From assembly GCF_900107935.1 (NCBI RefSeq), contig NZ_FNVG01000009.1, forward strand, positions 116,083-180,082: a stretch of 64,000 nt of DNA, written 5' to 3'. Position numbers and translations under genes: made by a program. Below the pieces are notes generated by a model that was not told the DNA's origin, made no database searches, and saw only the letters and a program-made list of their open reading frames with translations. The stretch comes from Vibrio hangzhouensis. Lineage in GTDB: Bacteria > Pseudomonadota > Gammaproteobacteria > Enterobacterales > Vibrionaceae. Positions 43,676-52,901 of the stretch are shown one piece after another. Position 1 is the stretch's first letter. Each line of letters opens with the position of its first letter.

Positions 43676-44086
43676 ATGTTACACAACAATTCAATGCGCT
43701 CACAATACAATGTCTCTGGCCAGTATGGTGTTTTTGATGGCCGTGTTAACACTCAACACATAGGTCGAATTGAAGATGAGATCCTAGAGAAGGTGTCTCA
43801 GTTAACATCAAAACCACAGTGGATTTTGCTAACTGCTGAATGCCCTCGCCCTTCCGTTAGTCAAATCATGCACTTTCACAAATTAGGCAACCACATGGTT
43901 CAAATGAAACCATCGGTAAACCTGTCGCAATACCAAGTTGTGGAGAAAGCGATTCGCTCAGGAAATGCTTGTGCCGTTATCGCTAATGGTAGTTTCTCAC
44001 AAGATGAACAACGCCGACTTTCTTCACTCGCTACTCACTATCATTGCGAAGTGATCTTTTTGTCTCTGGAAAGTTACCTTCACTAA
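43676..44086 (+). CDS. sulA: SOS cell-division inhibitor SulA-like
   Basis: 136 aa. The core KPQWILLTAECPRPSVSQIMHFHKLGNHMVQMKPSVNLSQYQVVEKAIRSGNACAVIA (~45-102) aligns with the FtsZ-binding domain of SulA (W-x-x-L...A-x-R-x-G-N-x-x-x-V-I). It is shorter than E. coli SulA (169 aa), with a short N-terminus and no long C-terminal tail. A LexA box lies immediately upstream, so DNA damage should induce it. It blocks FtsZ polymerisation and delays division. Confidence 0.85.
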   Translation: MLHNNSMRSQYNVSGQYGVFDGRVNTQHIGRIEDEILEKVSQLTSKPQWILLTAECPRPSVSQIMHFHKLGNHMVQMKPSVNLSQYQVVEKAIRSGNACAVIANGSFSQDEQRRLSSLATHYHCEVIFLSLESYLH

Positions 44087-44124
44087 CTTACCCCTTTTTA
44101 ATTTAACGCTCTCTGCCTTTTGAC

Positions 44125-44168
44125 ATACGGTAAGCACTAGCAAATAGCGCTTACCGTATTTTTTTTCA
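44125..44168 (+). terminator. Rho-independent terminator after sulA
   Basis: ATACGGTAAGC / GCTTACCGTAT with a 13-nt loop, followed by eight Ts. Confidence 0.92.
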
Positions 44169-44195
44169 TCAATTAGAACCCATCTTTAACGAAAG

Positions 44196-44213
44196 AAAGC
44201 AAACGTTTGCTTT
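44196..44213 (+). promoter_or_regulatory. PurR operator of purC
   Basis: AAAGCAAACGTTTGCTTT is a perfect 18-bp palindrome containing the PurR core GCAAACGTTTGC. It sits just upstream of the purC promoter. Confidence 0.9.
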
Positions 44214-44237
44214 TTCTCTGGAAGCTTCAAATAGTTC

Positions 44238-44246
44238 TGGTATGAT
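44238..44246 (+). promoter_or_regulatory. Extended -10 of purC
   Basis: TGGTATGAT (TG-N plus TATGAT) 25 bp after the PurR box; a start near 44252 gives a ~74-nt leader. No good -35 is seen. Confidence 0.5.
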
Positions 44247-44325
44247 GCGAGGCAAAACTGAGTGTTATCACTCGTCCATTAGTTGTCGCGGAGCAATGCG
44301 ACCAAAACCAGATAGGAATGTCTCC

Positions 44326-45432
44326 ATGAGTCTCGCTGATCAAGTTCTAGCCGTAAACGATGATCTACCAATTCGTACCGATAAGCCTGTTCACAGCGGC
44401 AAAGTACGCTCTGTTTATTGGTTGACCGAAGAAGATAGCCGACGCCTTATTAAAGAGAAAGGCTACGATGTAGCCGAAGACGCGCCGCTGGCCATCATGG
44501 TTATCAGTGACCGCATCTCTGCATTTGACTGCATCTGGCGCGGTGAAAGCGGCCTGCGTGGCGTGCCGGGCAAAGGGGCGGCATTGAACGCGATTTCCAA
44601 TCACTGGTTTCAACTCTTCAAAGACAACGGTTTAGCTGACAGCCACATTCTGGACATTCCTCACCCGTTTGTATGGATTGTACAGAAGGCAAAACCTGTC
44701 ATGATCGAAGCGATTTGCCGCCAGTTCATTACCGGCTCAATGTGGCGAGCTTATGAAAAAGGTGAACGTGAGTTCTGCGGTATTACTTTGCCAGAAGGTC
44801 TGGAAAAAGACTCGAAGTTGGATGAGATTCTGATCACCCCTTCAACGAAGGGTATTTTGCGTGGCATTCCTGGCGTCCCAGAAGCGGATGATGTCAACAT
44901 CACGCGTCAAAACATTGCCGATAACTTTGCAGCGTTCAATTTTAGCAGCGTGGCTGACATTGAAGGTTATGAGAAACTACTGAAGCAAGGTTTTACTGTT
45001 ATCAGTGATGCGCTGGAAAGCATTGACCAAACCTTCGTCGATACTAAGTTCGAATTTGGTTATGTCACCGACTCAAAAGGCAACGAAAAGCTGATTTACA
45101 TGGACGAAGTGGGCACGCCTGACTCGTCACGTATCTGGGATACTAAGGCCTACCAGCAAGGTAAAATCGTTGAGAATTCTAAGGAAGGTTTCCGCCAGTT
45201 TCTGTTGAACTACTTCCCAGATCCTGACATTTTGCTGAATAAAGACCGTATGCCTGAAAGAGAAGCGCTTGCCTCAGATAACGAGTTGCCAGAAGAAGCC
45301 TTAATGGCTGTCTCCAATACCTATATCGGTATTGCAGAGAAAATAACGGGCCGTAAGATTACATTAAGCGATAACCCTAAGCAGGAGATCATTGATATTC
45401 TGCGCCAGGATTATGACCTAATTGGTGACTAG
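44326..45432 (+). CDS. purC: SAICAR synthetase
   Basis: 368 aa from ATG 44326 (AGGA eight bases upstream; an ATG at 44242 is in frame but has no family homology). Long PurC form seen in Vibrio; the E. coli enzyme is ~237 aa. It joins aspartate to CAIR with ATP in purine synthesis. Signatures: [13 protein letters not shown] (ATP site), [37 protein letters not shown] and [13 protein letters not shown]. It is preceded by a perfect PurR operator, so purine repression is expected. Confidence 0.95.
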   Translation: MSLADQVLAVNDDLPIRTDKPVHSGKVRSVYWLTEEDSRRLIKEKGYDVAEDAPLAIMVISDRISAFDCIWRGESGLRGVPGKGAALNAISNHWFQLFKDNGLADSHILDIPHPFVWIVQKAKPVMIEAICRQFITGSMWRAYEKGEREFCGITLPEGLEKDSKLDEILITPSTKGILRGIPGVPEADDVNITRQNIADNFAAFNFSSVADIEGYEKLLKQGFTVISDALESIDQTFVDTKFEFGYVTDSKGNEKLIYMDEVGTPDSSRIWDTKAYQQGKIVENSKEGFRQFLLNYFPDPDILLNKDRMPEREALASDNELPEEALMAVSNTYIGIAEKITGRKITLSDNPKQEIIDILRQDYDLIGD

Positions 45433-45455
45433 TCATCTATAAAACGGATAAATAG

Positions 45456-45483
45456 AAAAAGGGAGCGCAATGCTCCCTTTTTT
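45456..45483 (+). terminator. Terminator between purC and a convergent gene
   Basis: AAAAAGGGAGC-GCAAT-GCTCCCTTTTTT; works in both directions. Confidence 0.92.
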
Positions 45484-45495
45484 AATCTGTCACTA

Positions 45496-45879
45496 TCAGT
45501 TGAACTTAGCTATCAACACATCCTCATTAGGGACGGCAACTATTGTTACGTTTCCTTTATCCTGAATCTGTTCTATCTGTTCAAGCTCAAGCGAGTATGG
45601 CATCACTACTTTTAGCGAGGCAATATTTTCTGTCCTGGCAATCTTGATAAGAGCCACAAGATTAGACTCATCACTTCGACGAGACGACATGGCATTCAAT
45701 GCTTTATCCCATAAACGATCTGCAGGCTCTGATACCTGTTTGGCACTCTCCTTCCACGCCTCACCAAATATCGGTGCAACAGATGAAAGTGCTTCTAGAA
45801 AGGTCCATTTCTTCTTACAGGACGCACCAAGAAAGCTCGTATAATCAAATTCTACTTGCGGTAATTTCTTGTCACTCAT
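45496..45879 (-). CDS. Hypothetical cytoplasmic protein
   Basis: 127 aa from ATG 45879 (GGGAG five bases upstream, chosen over 45909). No signal peptide or membrane segment. The sequence is mixed alpha/beta, with a Lys-rich ASCKKKW segment near residue 25 and a C-terminal half (LVALIKIARTENIASLKVVMPYSLELEQIEQIQDKGNVTIVAVP) that looks like a small alpha/beta domain. Family not recognised. Confidence 0.7.
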   Translation of the reverse strand: MSDKKLPQVEFDYTSFLGASCKKKWTFLEALSSVAPIFGEAWKESAKQVSEPADRLWDKALNAMSSRRSDESNLVALIKIARTENIASLKVVMPYSLELEQIEQIQDKGNVTIVAVPNEDVLIAKFN

Positions 45880-46103
45880 GACCACTCCCGATAACAGAAT
45901 GCTATGCAACTACTATTATGCAAACTTCCTTATATAGCAATAGGATATATGAAAATCATCTTTTATACCCCAAAAGGACATGAAAAGGTGATATAAAAAC
46001 CTAGTCAGCAACATCCTAAGAACAAATTGATATCAATAGCTTGCCCGACGTTTAACTCGCATTCACTCACTTTCCTTCGGTTTTATAAATAAGAGAGTCA
46101 TAA

Positions 46104-48458
46104 CTACTTCAAATCGATAACACGGCTGGCCTTTTTATAGCGCACGCGCCAACCTGACCATGCGGGTAACTCTTTGCGCTTTGGGTCTTCCTTACGAGAG
46201 CCTGAATGATGGTGCACCTGAACTAGTTTCCCTTTACCCAGATATTCTATCGTCAACTTCATGCCACTCAATTGCACTTCCAACGGATACTTGGCAGCAA
46301 AATCTGAATACTCCCAATCGGGGATGCCTTCAAAAATAAAGTCACCTTCATCAATCAGCTCAAGATCATCAAAACTCTCTACACCAAGTTCAATTAATTT
46401 CGTTGTAAACCAGTCAACGAGCGATACTGCTTCCCCGCAAGTGCCATTAGCAGATAAGCCGAGGTCTACATACAACTTCCAATGTTCCAACTGTTGTCGT
46501 ATACGCGGCGCCAGTCCCTCAAAGAGTTGCTGTTCAACAATCGCCTTTGCCATCACTGGGACGGCGATATCCCCTTTAGGTTCTGTCAAGCGCTCAGTGA
46601 TGACACGACCAGCATAATTTAGTGTTTGACGGGTTTGAATACCCTGCTCAGTGTCCACTGTATCTCCGCTAACCCAATGCCCGACTTCTGCCTCTATCAC
46701 CAACGACAGGTCGACTGGCATCACAAGTGTAGCCAGCGTCATCGTCTGTTTGATACCACGCCCTGGCAAACTGTGTGTGGACAACACTAAGCCAGCCTCA
46801 TATTTTGACTTAAGGCGGGTTTGCCTTCCTAAGATGACCTCCAAATGACCGTTACTCATCGCCTCTTTACGACGCTCTCTGCGAATAAACAGTAACGACG
46901 CATTGGCAATCACCATCTGTCTGAGCCACTCTCGTCGGTCATAACGAGACGCCACTTCCAGCGAAGGCAACTCAAACGCCGCTCTCATTTGATTAGATAG
47001 CCCCTTAGCTTCGCGCAGACAGTCGGGTTCTACTGTCACCCCAGAAAACTGCTTGCTTCGCACCAGACCCACCATGATTTCTGCATCACAGCCTATCGGC
47101 TCCTCGCGTTCAAGTTTTTCGAGTAACTCTTCATTGCTTGTGAGCTGGTACAGTTTTCCGGTAGCGCAAATAGCCGCAGTCAGGTCAATCATGACCTCTT
47201 TTAACGGTTTGGTTGGCATCTTGGAAACCAAGTCTGCATACACGGCGTCAATAGGCAAAGGAGCTAAGCGCTTACCATGTTCGGTAATACCACTGTCATC
47301 CAAGGCCCCCAACGCGCTCAATTGTTCACTTGCACTCCGCAGCGATTTCTCGGGAATCGAATCAATAAACGCCAGTTCGCCGATACTAAATCCGCACAGT
47401 GCAGACGCCAGCATTGGCTCGACGATAGATTCTCTTTGAAGCTCTGGAGGGGTAACAGACTCTAATGCCGCATGTTCTCCATACAAACGTATACAGGTCC
47501 CATTCATGACACGCCCTGCTCGACCTGCCCGCTGAGCGGCGCTGGCCTTTGATATGTGTGTCAACATCAATGTAGTTTGTCCGTTTCGTTGCACGTTACG
47601 GCGCTCCAAACCCGAGTCAATCACCAGTTCCACATTGGGAATGGTAAGTGATGTTTCCGCGACATTGGTCGCCAGCACGACTTTCCGGTGAGGCTGAATG
47701 GTCATTGCGATTTGCCTCTCTTGCTCTGTGACCGAAGCATGCAGCGGCGCTATCAATAGATCATACTCGCCTTGCAATCCTTTCAGTACACTCGATACTT
47801 GCTGTATTTCCTTTCGTCCCGGCAGAAATACCAGAATATCCCCCGACAAAGTCTCTAGCTGCGCCTCAACCTCCTCTTTTATTCGTTGTTCGAGGTGTCT
47901 CGAGTCAGGAAGTTGCCTGCTGTCTGTTCTCCTGTGCTCAATCTTAACGTCGAAGTTACGACCCGTTGCTACCAGGCGATTCGCATCAAAGTAACGAGCG
48001 AGTTTTTCTCCTTCAAGGGTTGCAGAAGTAATAACGGTTTTGTGCGTCTGAGTTTGCTTTAACATGGCGACGAGTAAATCAGTATCCCAACGCCGCTCAT
48101 GAAATTCATCAACCATCACGATATCAAAAGTACGCAATCCATCTTCCGCAAACCAGTTCAGTGCGACGCCTGGCGTTACAAAAACGATTTGAGAGCTTTC
48201 CTGATAACGGTTTTCAAGCTTGATAGCATACCCCACCGTTTTTCCAATTGACTCACCCAGCGATTCCGCAACAAACCCTGCCAGCGAAGTACAGGCAATA
48301 CGTCTTGGCTCCACAACCATTACGCGCCCTTGAGTCATCGCCCATATAGGGAGCTGCGTTGATTTTCCCGAGCCTGTCTCAGCTTCTACGATAAGGTGCT
48401 TGATTTTTAATTGATGTTGAAAATCTGTCTTGATGGATTCGATTGGTAAGGTGGTCAT
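46104..48458 (-). CDS. HrpB-like DEAH-box ATP-dependent helicase
   Basis: 784 aa from ATG 48458. SF2 DEAH/RHA helicase: motif I EAETGSGKST (~25-34), Ia VVEPRRIA, II DEFH (DEAH variant), III SAT, and VI QRAGRAGR. Winged-helix/ratchet region (~340-480), then HrpB-type central and C-terminal parts. The last ~130 residues (LVDWFTTKLIELGVESFDDLELIDEGDF ... LPAWSGWRVRYKKASRVIDLK) differ from E. coli HrpB, so it may be a paralogue rather than hrpB itself. Substrate presumed RNA. Confidence 0.85.
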   Translation of the reverse strand: MTTLPIESIKTDFQHQLKIKHLIVEAETGSGKSTQLPIWAMTQGRVMVVEPRRIACTSLAGFVAESLGESIGKTVGYAIKLENRYQESSQIVFVTPGVALNWFAEDGLRTFDIVMVDEFHERRWDTDLLVAMLKQTQTHKTVITSATLEGEKLARYFDANRLVATGRNFDVKIEHRRTDSRQLPDSRHLEQRIKEEVEAQLETLSGDILVFLPGRKEIQQVSSVLKGLQGEYDLLIAPLHASVTEQERQIAMTIQPHRKVVLATNVAETSLTIPNVELVIDSGLERRNVQRNGQTTLMLTHISKASAAQRAGRAGRVMNGTCIRLYGEHAALESVTPPELQRESIVEPMLASALCGFSIGELAFIDSIPEKSLRSASEQLSALGALDDSGITEHGKRLAPLPIDAVYADLVSKMPTKPLKEVMIDLTAAICATGKLYQLTSNEELLEKLEREEPIGCDAEIMVGLVRSKQFSGVTVEPDCLREAKGLSNQMRAAFELPSLEVASRYDRREWLRQMVIANASLLFIRRERRKEAMSNGHLEVILGRQTRLKSKYEAGLVLSTHSLPGRGIKQTMTLATLVMPVDLSLVIEAEVGHWVSGDTVDTEQGIQTRQTLNYAGRVITERLTEPKGDIAVPVMAKAIVEQQLFEGLAPRIRQQLEHWKLYVDLGLSANGTCGEAVSLVDWFTTKLIELGVESFDDLELIDEGDFIFEGIPDWEYSDFAAKYPLEVQLSGMKLTIEYLGKGKLVQVHHHSGSRKEDPKRKELPAWSGWRVRYKKASRVIDLK

Positions 48459-48660
48459 GTTGAACAGTGAATTATGCAAACTTGCTCTGAGTATACTAAG
48501 ATTCGACGCGCTTTGCTCAGACTATCAATTCCCAATGACAACCATCAATTTCGAATACAACTAGTTAACATTTCATCATCGCGAAATGAGAACAATTGTG
48601 TTAAATTAGCAGCCCAAATTGTTCCCAATCCCCAATGACTGTTCCCTTACAGGTAACCTA

Positions 48661-50349
48661 ATGAACAACAACAAACGACCGCTCTACATCCCCTATGCGG
48701 GTCCTGCATTACTTAGCACGCCCCTACTCAACAAAGGCAGTGCCTTTACTGCTGAAGAAAGAATGTCTTTTAACCTTGAAGGACTTCTTCCAGAAACAAC
48801 CGAAACAATTCAAGAGCAAGTGGATCGTGCCTACAAGCAATACACAAGCTTTGAAAATGATATGGATAAGCACATTTACCTGCGTAACATCCAGGATACA
48901 AACGAAACTCTGTTTTACCGCCTTGTCCAGAATCACATCTCAGAAATGATGCCCATCATTTATACCCCGACTGTGGGCGCAGCTTGTGAGAACTTTTCAA
49001 ATATTTATCGTCGTGGTCGTGGTCTGTTCATCTCTTACCCGAACCGGGATCGCATTGATGACTTGCTAAATAACGCACGTAACCACAACGTGAAAGTGAT
49101 CGTTGTTACCGATGGTGAACGCATTCTAGGTTTAGGCGACCAAGGGATTGGTGGTATGGGTATTCCTATTGGTAAATTGGCGCTGTATACCGCCTGTGGA
49201 GGTATCAGTCCGGCATATACGCTACCAATTGTTCTCGACGTAGGTACAAACAATCCTCAGCGCCTGGCGGATCCAATGTATATGGGTTGGCGTCATCCAC
49301 GCATCACCGGTGACGAATATCGCGCGTTCGTAGAAGACTTTATCCAAGCGGTACAACGTCGCTGGCCAGACGCTCTGGTGCAGTTTGAAGACTTTGCCCA
49401 GAAAAACGCGATGCCCCTGTTAGAGCGTTACAAAGATCGCATCTGCTGCTTCAATGATGACATTCAGGGCACAGCAGCCGTCACTGTCGGCTCATTACTG
49501 GCAGCGTGTAAAGCTGCAGGCAGTAAACTCTCTGAGCAGCGAGTCACGTTCCTGGGAGCGGGGTCTGCAGGTTGTGGTATCGCCGAGGCAATCATTGCTC
49601 AAATGGTGTCTGAAGGTATTAGTGACGAACAAGCACGTTCTCAGGTATTCATGGTTGATCGCTGGGGTCTGCTGCAAGAGGGCATGCCCAATCTGCTCGA
49701 CTTTCAGCAAAGGCTGGTACAAAAACACGCGAATACTCAAGACTGGACTTCAGAACAGTCCGGATTTTCCCTGCACGATGTTATTCGCAATGGTAAACCA
49801 ACGGTTCTTATCGGGGTTTCTGGTGCGCCGGGTTTGTTCAGTAAAGAGATCATTCAGGAAATGCATCAACATTGCGAACGTCCAATTGTGTTCCCTCTAT
49901 CAAATCCAACCAGCCGTGTAGAAGCAACGCCTAACGACATCTTGCGCTGGACCAATGGTCAAGCTCTGGTGGCTACAGGCAGTCCGTTCGATCCTGTGGT
50001 CGTAGAGGGAAAAACCTATCCAATCGCTCAATGCAATAACAGTTATATATTTCCGGGCATCGGATTAGGCGTACTCGCTGCGCAAGCATCGCGCGTCACC
50101 GACGAAATGTTAATGGAGTCAAGCCGAGCACTGGCAGAATGTTCTCCACTAGCCCAGAAAGGAACCGGTCAGCTACTGCCACCTTTAGAAGAAATTCATC
50201 TGGTCTCTAAGCGTATAGCCTTTGCAGTAGCGAAGAAAGCGATTGAGCAAGGCGTAGCTAAAGAATGTTCAGACGATACTCTGCGCAAAGCCATCGAAGA
50301 TAACTTCTGGCAACCTGTGTATCGCAAATATAAACGCTCAGCGTTTTAA
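48661..50349 (+). CDS. maeA: NAD-dependent malic enzyme
   Basis: 562 aa from ATG 48661 (AGG seven bases upstream), similar to E. coli MaeA (565 aa). It converts malate to pyruvate and CO2 with NAD+. Signatures: [63 protein letters not shown] (malic enzyme signature), [33 protein letters not shown] (metal site), [15 protein letters not shown] (NAD-binding) and [14 protein letters not shown]. It is a single-gene unit closed by a terminator. Confidence 0.96.
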   Translation: MNNNKRPLYIPYAGPALLSTPLLNKGSAFTAEERMSFNLEGLLPETTETIQEQVDRAYKQYTSFENDMDKHIYLRNIQDTNETLFYRLVQNHISEMMPIIYTPTVGAACENFSNIYRRGRGLFISYPNRDRIDDLLNNARNHNVKVIVVTDGERILGLGDQGIGGMGIPIGKLALYTACGGISPAYTLPIVLDVGTNNPQRLADPMYMGWRHPRITGDEYRAFVEDFIQAVQRRWPDALVQFEDFAQKNAMPLLERYKDRICCFNDDIQGTAAVTVGSLLAACKAAGSKLSEQRVTFLGAGSAGCGIAEAIIAQMVSEGISDEQARSQVFMVDRWGLLQEGMPNLLDFQQRLVQKHANTQDWTSEQSGFSLHDVIRNGKPTVLIGVSGAPGLFSKEIIQEMHQHCERPIVFPLSNPTSRVEATPNDILRWTNGQALVATGSPFDPVVVEGKTYPIAQCNNSYIFPGIGLGVLAAQASRVTDEMLMESSRALAECSPLAQKGTGQLLPPLEEIHLVSKRIAFAVAKKAIEQGVAKECSDDTLRKAIEDNFWQPVYRKYKRSAF

Positions 50350-50367
50350 TCTGAATCGAAGTCACAT

Positions 50368-50398
50368 AAAGGCTCTTGTTTACAAGGGCCTTTTTTTT
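50368..50398 (+). terminator. Rho-independent terminator after maeA
   Basis: AAGGCTCTTG-TTTA-CAAGGGCCTT followed by eight Ts. Confidence 0.9.
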
Positions 50399-50446
50399 GT
50401 TTAATGAACGACCCTCATTCGCTATAACCACGCAAGGACACACCAT

Positions 50447-50770
50447 ATGCTGGACATTTTCGCGCCAGGTGGCCGATTGATTTCACCTTATCTTTTTGAA
50501 GTTGCAACGGCACTAATTGCCTGCTCGCTTGTCGTATTAGGCGCAGACATAAATCGTTTGTTGCGAAATGCACTCAGAGACACAAATTTCGTGATTCGTA
50601 CAGTCTGCTTTATACTACTCAATGCATTTGGGTATGGATTAATCATTATTAAAGCAACACCTTACCTGAAAGATTTGTTAAACAGTACCGAACCAGGCTT
50701 GATGTTCGCCATCGTGGTTCTAAGCTTTGTGAGTATAGGCATTTGGGCTCAGAGGAATCGTCAGATTTAG
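50447..50770 (+). CDS. DUF3392 membrane protein
   Basis: 107 aa with three hydrophobic helices (~14-35, ~47-68, ~83-102) and a short Arg-containing cytoplasmic loop (INRLLRNALRDTNFVIRTV). It matches the DUF3392 family of small inner-membrane proteins in gammaproteobacteria; function unknown. Its TAG stop overlaps the likely GTG start of the next gene, so the two are coupled. Confidence 0.8.
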   Translation: MLDIFAPGGRLISPYLFEVATALIACSLVVLGADINRLLRNALRDTNFVIRTVCFILLNAFGYGLIIIKATPYLKDLLNSTEPGLMFAIVVLSFVSIGIWAQRNRQI

Positions 50771-51504
50771 TGACCTTCAGATTTAACAGAGAAACACTGC
50801 TGTCAAAGTCCCTACTCTCTTTTGCAAAGAGAGCAGTTCGTATCGTCTTTTATACAGCGATGGCACTTACTGCCATTGTCTTTTCTATCGACCAGTGGGT
50901 TACTTGGCAAGCAAAGGATCGTATTGTCACTTCCATCAAGGAAGTCGATAACGTTCAGGTCGCTGTCGTTCTCGGTACCAGTAAGTATCTTGGACGAACA
51001 CTCAACGAATATTACTCTCACCGTATTGAAGCGGCCATCGACCTCTACAACGAAGGTAAAGTATCTTACTTCTTGCTCAGCGGTGATAATGCCCATAGAT
51101 CGTACAACGAACCATGGACCATGAAACGGGATCTACTGCGAGCAGAAGTTCCCGAACCGGCCATACATCTAGACTATGCAGGCTTTAGAACCTTAGATTC
51201 AATTGTTAGAGCGAAAAAGATATTCGACACCGATGATTTTCTGATCATTACTCAGAAATTTCACTGTGAAAGAGCACTGTTTATCGCCCATTCCTATGAT
51301 ATCAACGCGACTTGTCTCGCGGTTTCCGGGCCAGTATCTAAGTCTGGATTTTCGATACGACTAAGAGAAGTTTTTGCTCGTTCTAAAGCGTTCTTAGATC
51401 TTTATATTATGAATACTCAACCGAAATTTTTAGGCCCTAAAGAGCCCATTATCGAACCGGTTGTTGAGCCTTCGTCCACACCATTCGATTTCGACAACCC
51501 ATAG
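50770..51504 (+). CDS. SanA-like membrane protein (DUF218/YdcF domain)
   Basis: 244 aa from GTG 50770, which overlaps the preceding stop (TAGTG); an in-frame TTG at 50743 is the alternative and neither has an ideal ribosome binding site. One N-terminal helix (~24-44), then a DUF218 domain: VQVAVVLGTSKYLGRTLNEYYSHRIEAAIDLYNEGKVSYFLLSGDN, DYAGFRTLDSIVRAKKIFDTDDFLIITQKFHCERALFIA. This layout matches SanA, linked to envelope barrier function (vancomycin exclusion) in E. coli. The tail is Pro-rich. Confidence 0.82.
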   Translation: MTFRFNRETLLSKSLLSFAKRAVRIVFYTAMALTAIVFSIDQWVTWQAKDRIVTSIKEVDNVQVAVVLGTSKYLGRTLNEYYSHRIEAAIDLYNEGKVSYFLLSGDNAHRSYNEPWTMKRDLLRAEVPEPAIHLDYAGFRTLDSIVRAKKIFDTDDFLIITQKFHCERALFIAHSYDINATCLAVSGPVSKSGFSIRLREVFARSKAFLDLYIMNTQPKFLGPKEPIIEPVVEPSSTPFDFDNP

Positions 51505-51849
51505 AATACCCAAGTAATTTCGAGAAGCTTGGGCCAGTGAGCATGATTGATTTACAGGCGCGTTGGCGATTTAAAGAGACCAAGGTAAAGATAATAGGCT
51601 TGGATAATTGTCCCCATTAATCGCTATCGTATTATTAGTCCACATATTCTGTAAGGTTAACATTAAAACTGACACCATAAAGATCGCAACACGAACCGAA
51701 GCGTCATGATTATTATGATATACAAGTTGTGACCACAATCTCAGTTTGATACTTGTGTCAATAGCATGCGGCATTGTTAAGAAATAAAGTGCACATTAAC
51801 ACTACCATCACTCTATAATAACAAAGCACTTTTAGTTTTGGTTATAGCA
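51505..51849. other. Intergenic region
   Basis: 345 bp. A CCCAAG / CTTGGG stem lies at ~51511-51536 just after the SanA-like stop and begins with ATACCCAAGTAATTTCGAGA, similar to the repeat at the window's right end. The rest is AT-rich and presumably holds the promoter of the binding-protein gene. A minus-strand frame at 51571-51774 has no supporting signals. Confidence 0.45.
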
Positions 51850-52899
51850 ATGAGATTTTACACAACAGCCATATTTTCTTTGATGGCGTTTTTCTGGCCA
51901 CACGAATCAAGTTCAAAAGAACAATTAAACATCTTGTCTTGGAGTGGGTATACAGATCGGGATGTGGTAAAGATATTCGAACAAAAACACCTTATCGATG
52001 TCAACATTACATACGTGAACAATGATCAACAACTCAGGCAATATATTGAGAGCTCTGATTCTGAGTTTGATTTAGTCGCTTTAAATACGTCAGAACTTCA
52101 AAGATACATCTCTCTAAAAGCCATCAGACCGCTAGACATCAAAAAGATAACCAATATTAAATGGTTGGCCAATAGGTTTACCCCTATAGAAGACTATCCT
52201 GAAATCGCCGTAAACAAATTAACCTATGGGATCCCTTTCACCTACTCCTCAATGGGCATCATCTATCACAAAGAAAGGGTCAATAGCCCGCCCACTTCAT
52301 GGGCTGAATTCTGGAGCTCAGAAAATAAACACAAAATTCTCGGTTACGACGGAGGTACGCATAATGTCAGCCTTGCAGCATTGTATCTTCAGATGCCAAA
52401 CCCGTTTTCAATTCCTTCTGACAAAGAGCAGGTCGTAGCAAACCAACTTATTAAATTTAGAGAAAATGCCTTTACCTTTTACAGCTCGATAGAAGAAGCA
52501 ACTAGGCTATTTAACGACTATGAGTTGTCAATGATGTTTGCTAACTTCGGCTATCAGCAACTTAACTCTTTGCAGAATACTGGGGCCGATGTCGAATATG
52601 TTATACCTGAAGAAGGTGCACTCGCATGGTTAGACTGTTGGGCTATTCCTGTTTCATCGCAACAGTCTGAGCTTGCATACAAATGGCTCAATTTCTCTCT
52701 CGAGCCATGGGTTCAGAAGTTGATGGTCGACCGGCATGGTTTACAAAGTCCACTACTACAGTTTTCACCTAAGACAGTGCATCAAGGTCTGATCTGGCTG
52801 GCTCCAGTAGAAAATCCTGAAAAACGCGAGGCGATGTGGAACGCGATATACAGTGGTAGATCACTTCCCGGTGTTATCAAGCATCTGGAGTCATTCTGA
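51850..52899 (+). CDS. PotD/NspS-like periplasmic polyamine-binding-type protein
   Basis: 349 aa from ATG 51850 (an in-frame TTG at 51838 is the longer alternative). Signal peptide to ~residue 22, then a type-2 periplasmic binding fold: LNILSWSGYTDRDVVKIFEQKHLIDVNITY is the PotD-type start, YGIPFTYSSMGIIYHKERV the hinge region, ALAWLDCWAIP the conserved ligand-pocket stretch with Trp/Asp. No transporter genes adjoin it; instead a membrane diguanylate cyclase starts 2 bp after its stop. This mirrors V. cholerae NspS-MbaA, where a PotD-like protein senses norspermidine/spermidine. Ligand here is inferred. Confidence 0.82.
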   Translation: MRFYTTAIFSLMAFFWPHESSSKEQLNILSWSGYTDRDVVKIFEQKHLIDVNITYVNNDQQLRQYIESSDSEFDLVALNTSELQRYISLKAIRPLDIKKITNIKWLANRFTPIEDYPEIAVNKLTYGIPFTYSSMGIIYHKERVNSPPTSWAEFWSSENKHKILGYDGGTHNVSLAALYLQMPNPFSIPSDKEQVVANQLIKFRENAFTFYSSIEEATRLFNDYELSMMFANFGYQQLNSLQNTGADVEYVIPEEGALAWLDCWAIPVSSQQSELAYKWLNFSLEPWVQKLMVDRHGLQSPLLQFSPKTVHQGLIWLAPVENPEKREAMWNAIYSGRSLPGVIKHLESF

Positions 52900-52901
52900 C
52901 A

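Noticed and set aside
44242..44325. Longer purC start at 44242
   Set aside because: The extra 28 residues cover the expected leader just after the promoter and lack homology to PurC; ATG 44326 has a ribosome binding site.
51571..51774. 67-aa minus-strand open frame in the gap before the PotD-like gene
   Set aside because: No ribosome binding site, no recognisable features, and it overlaps the presumed promoter region.
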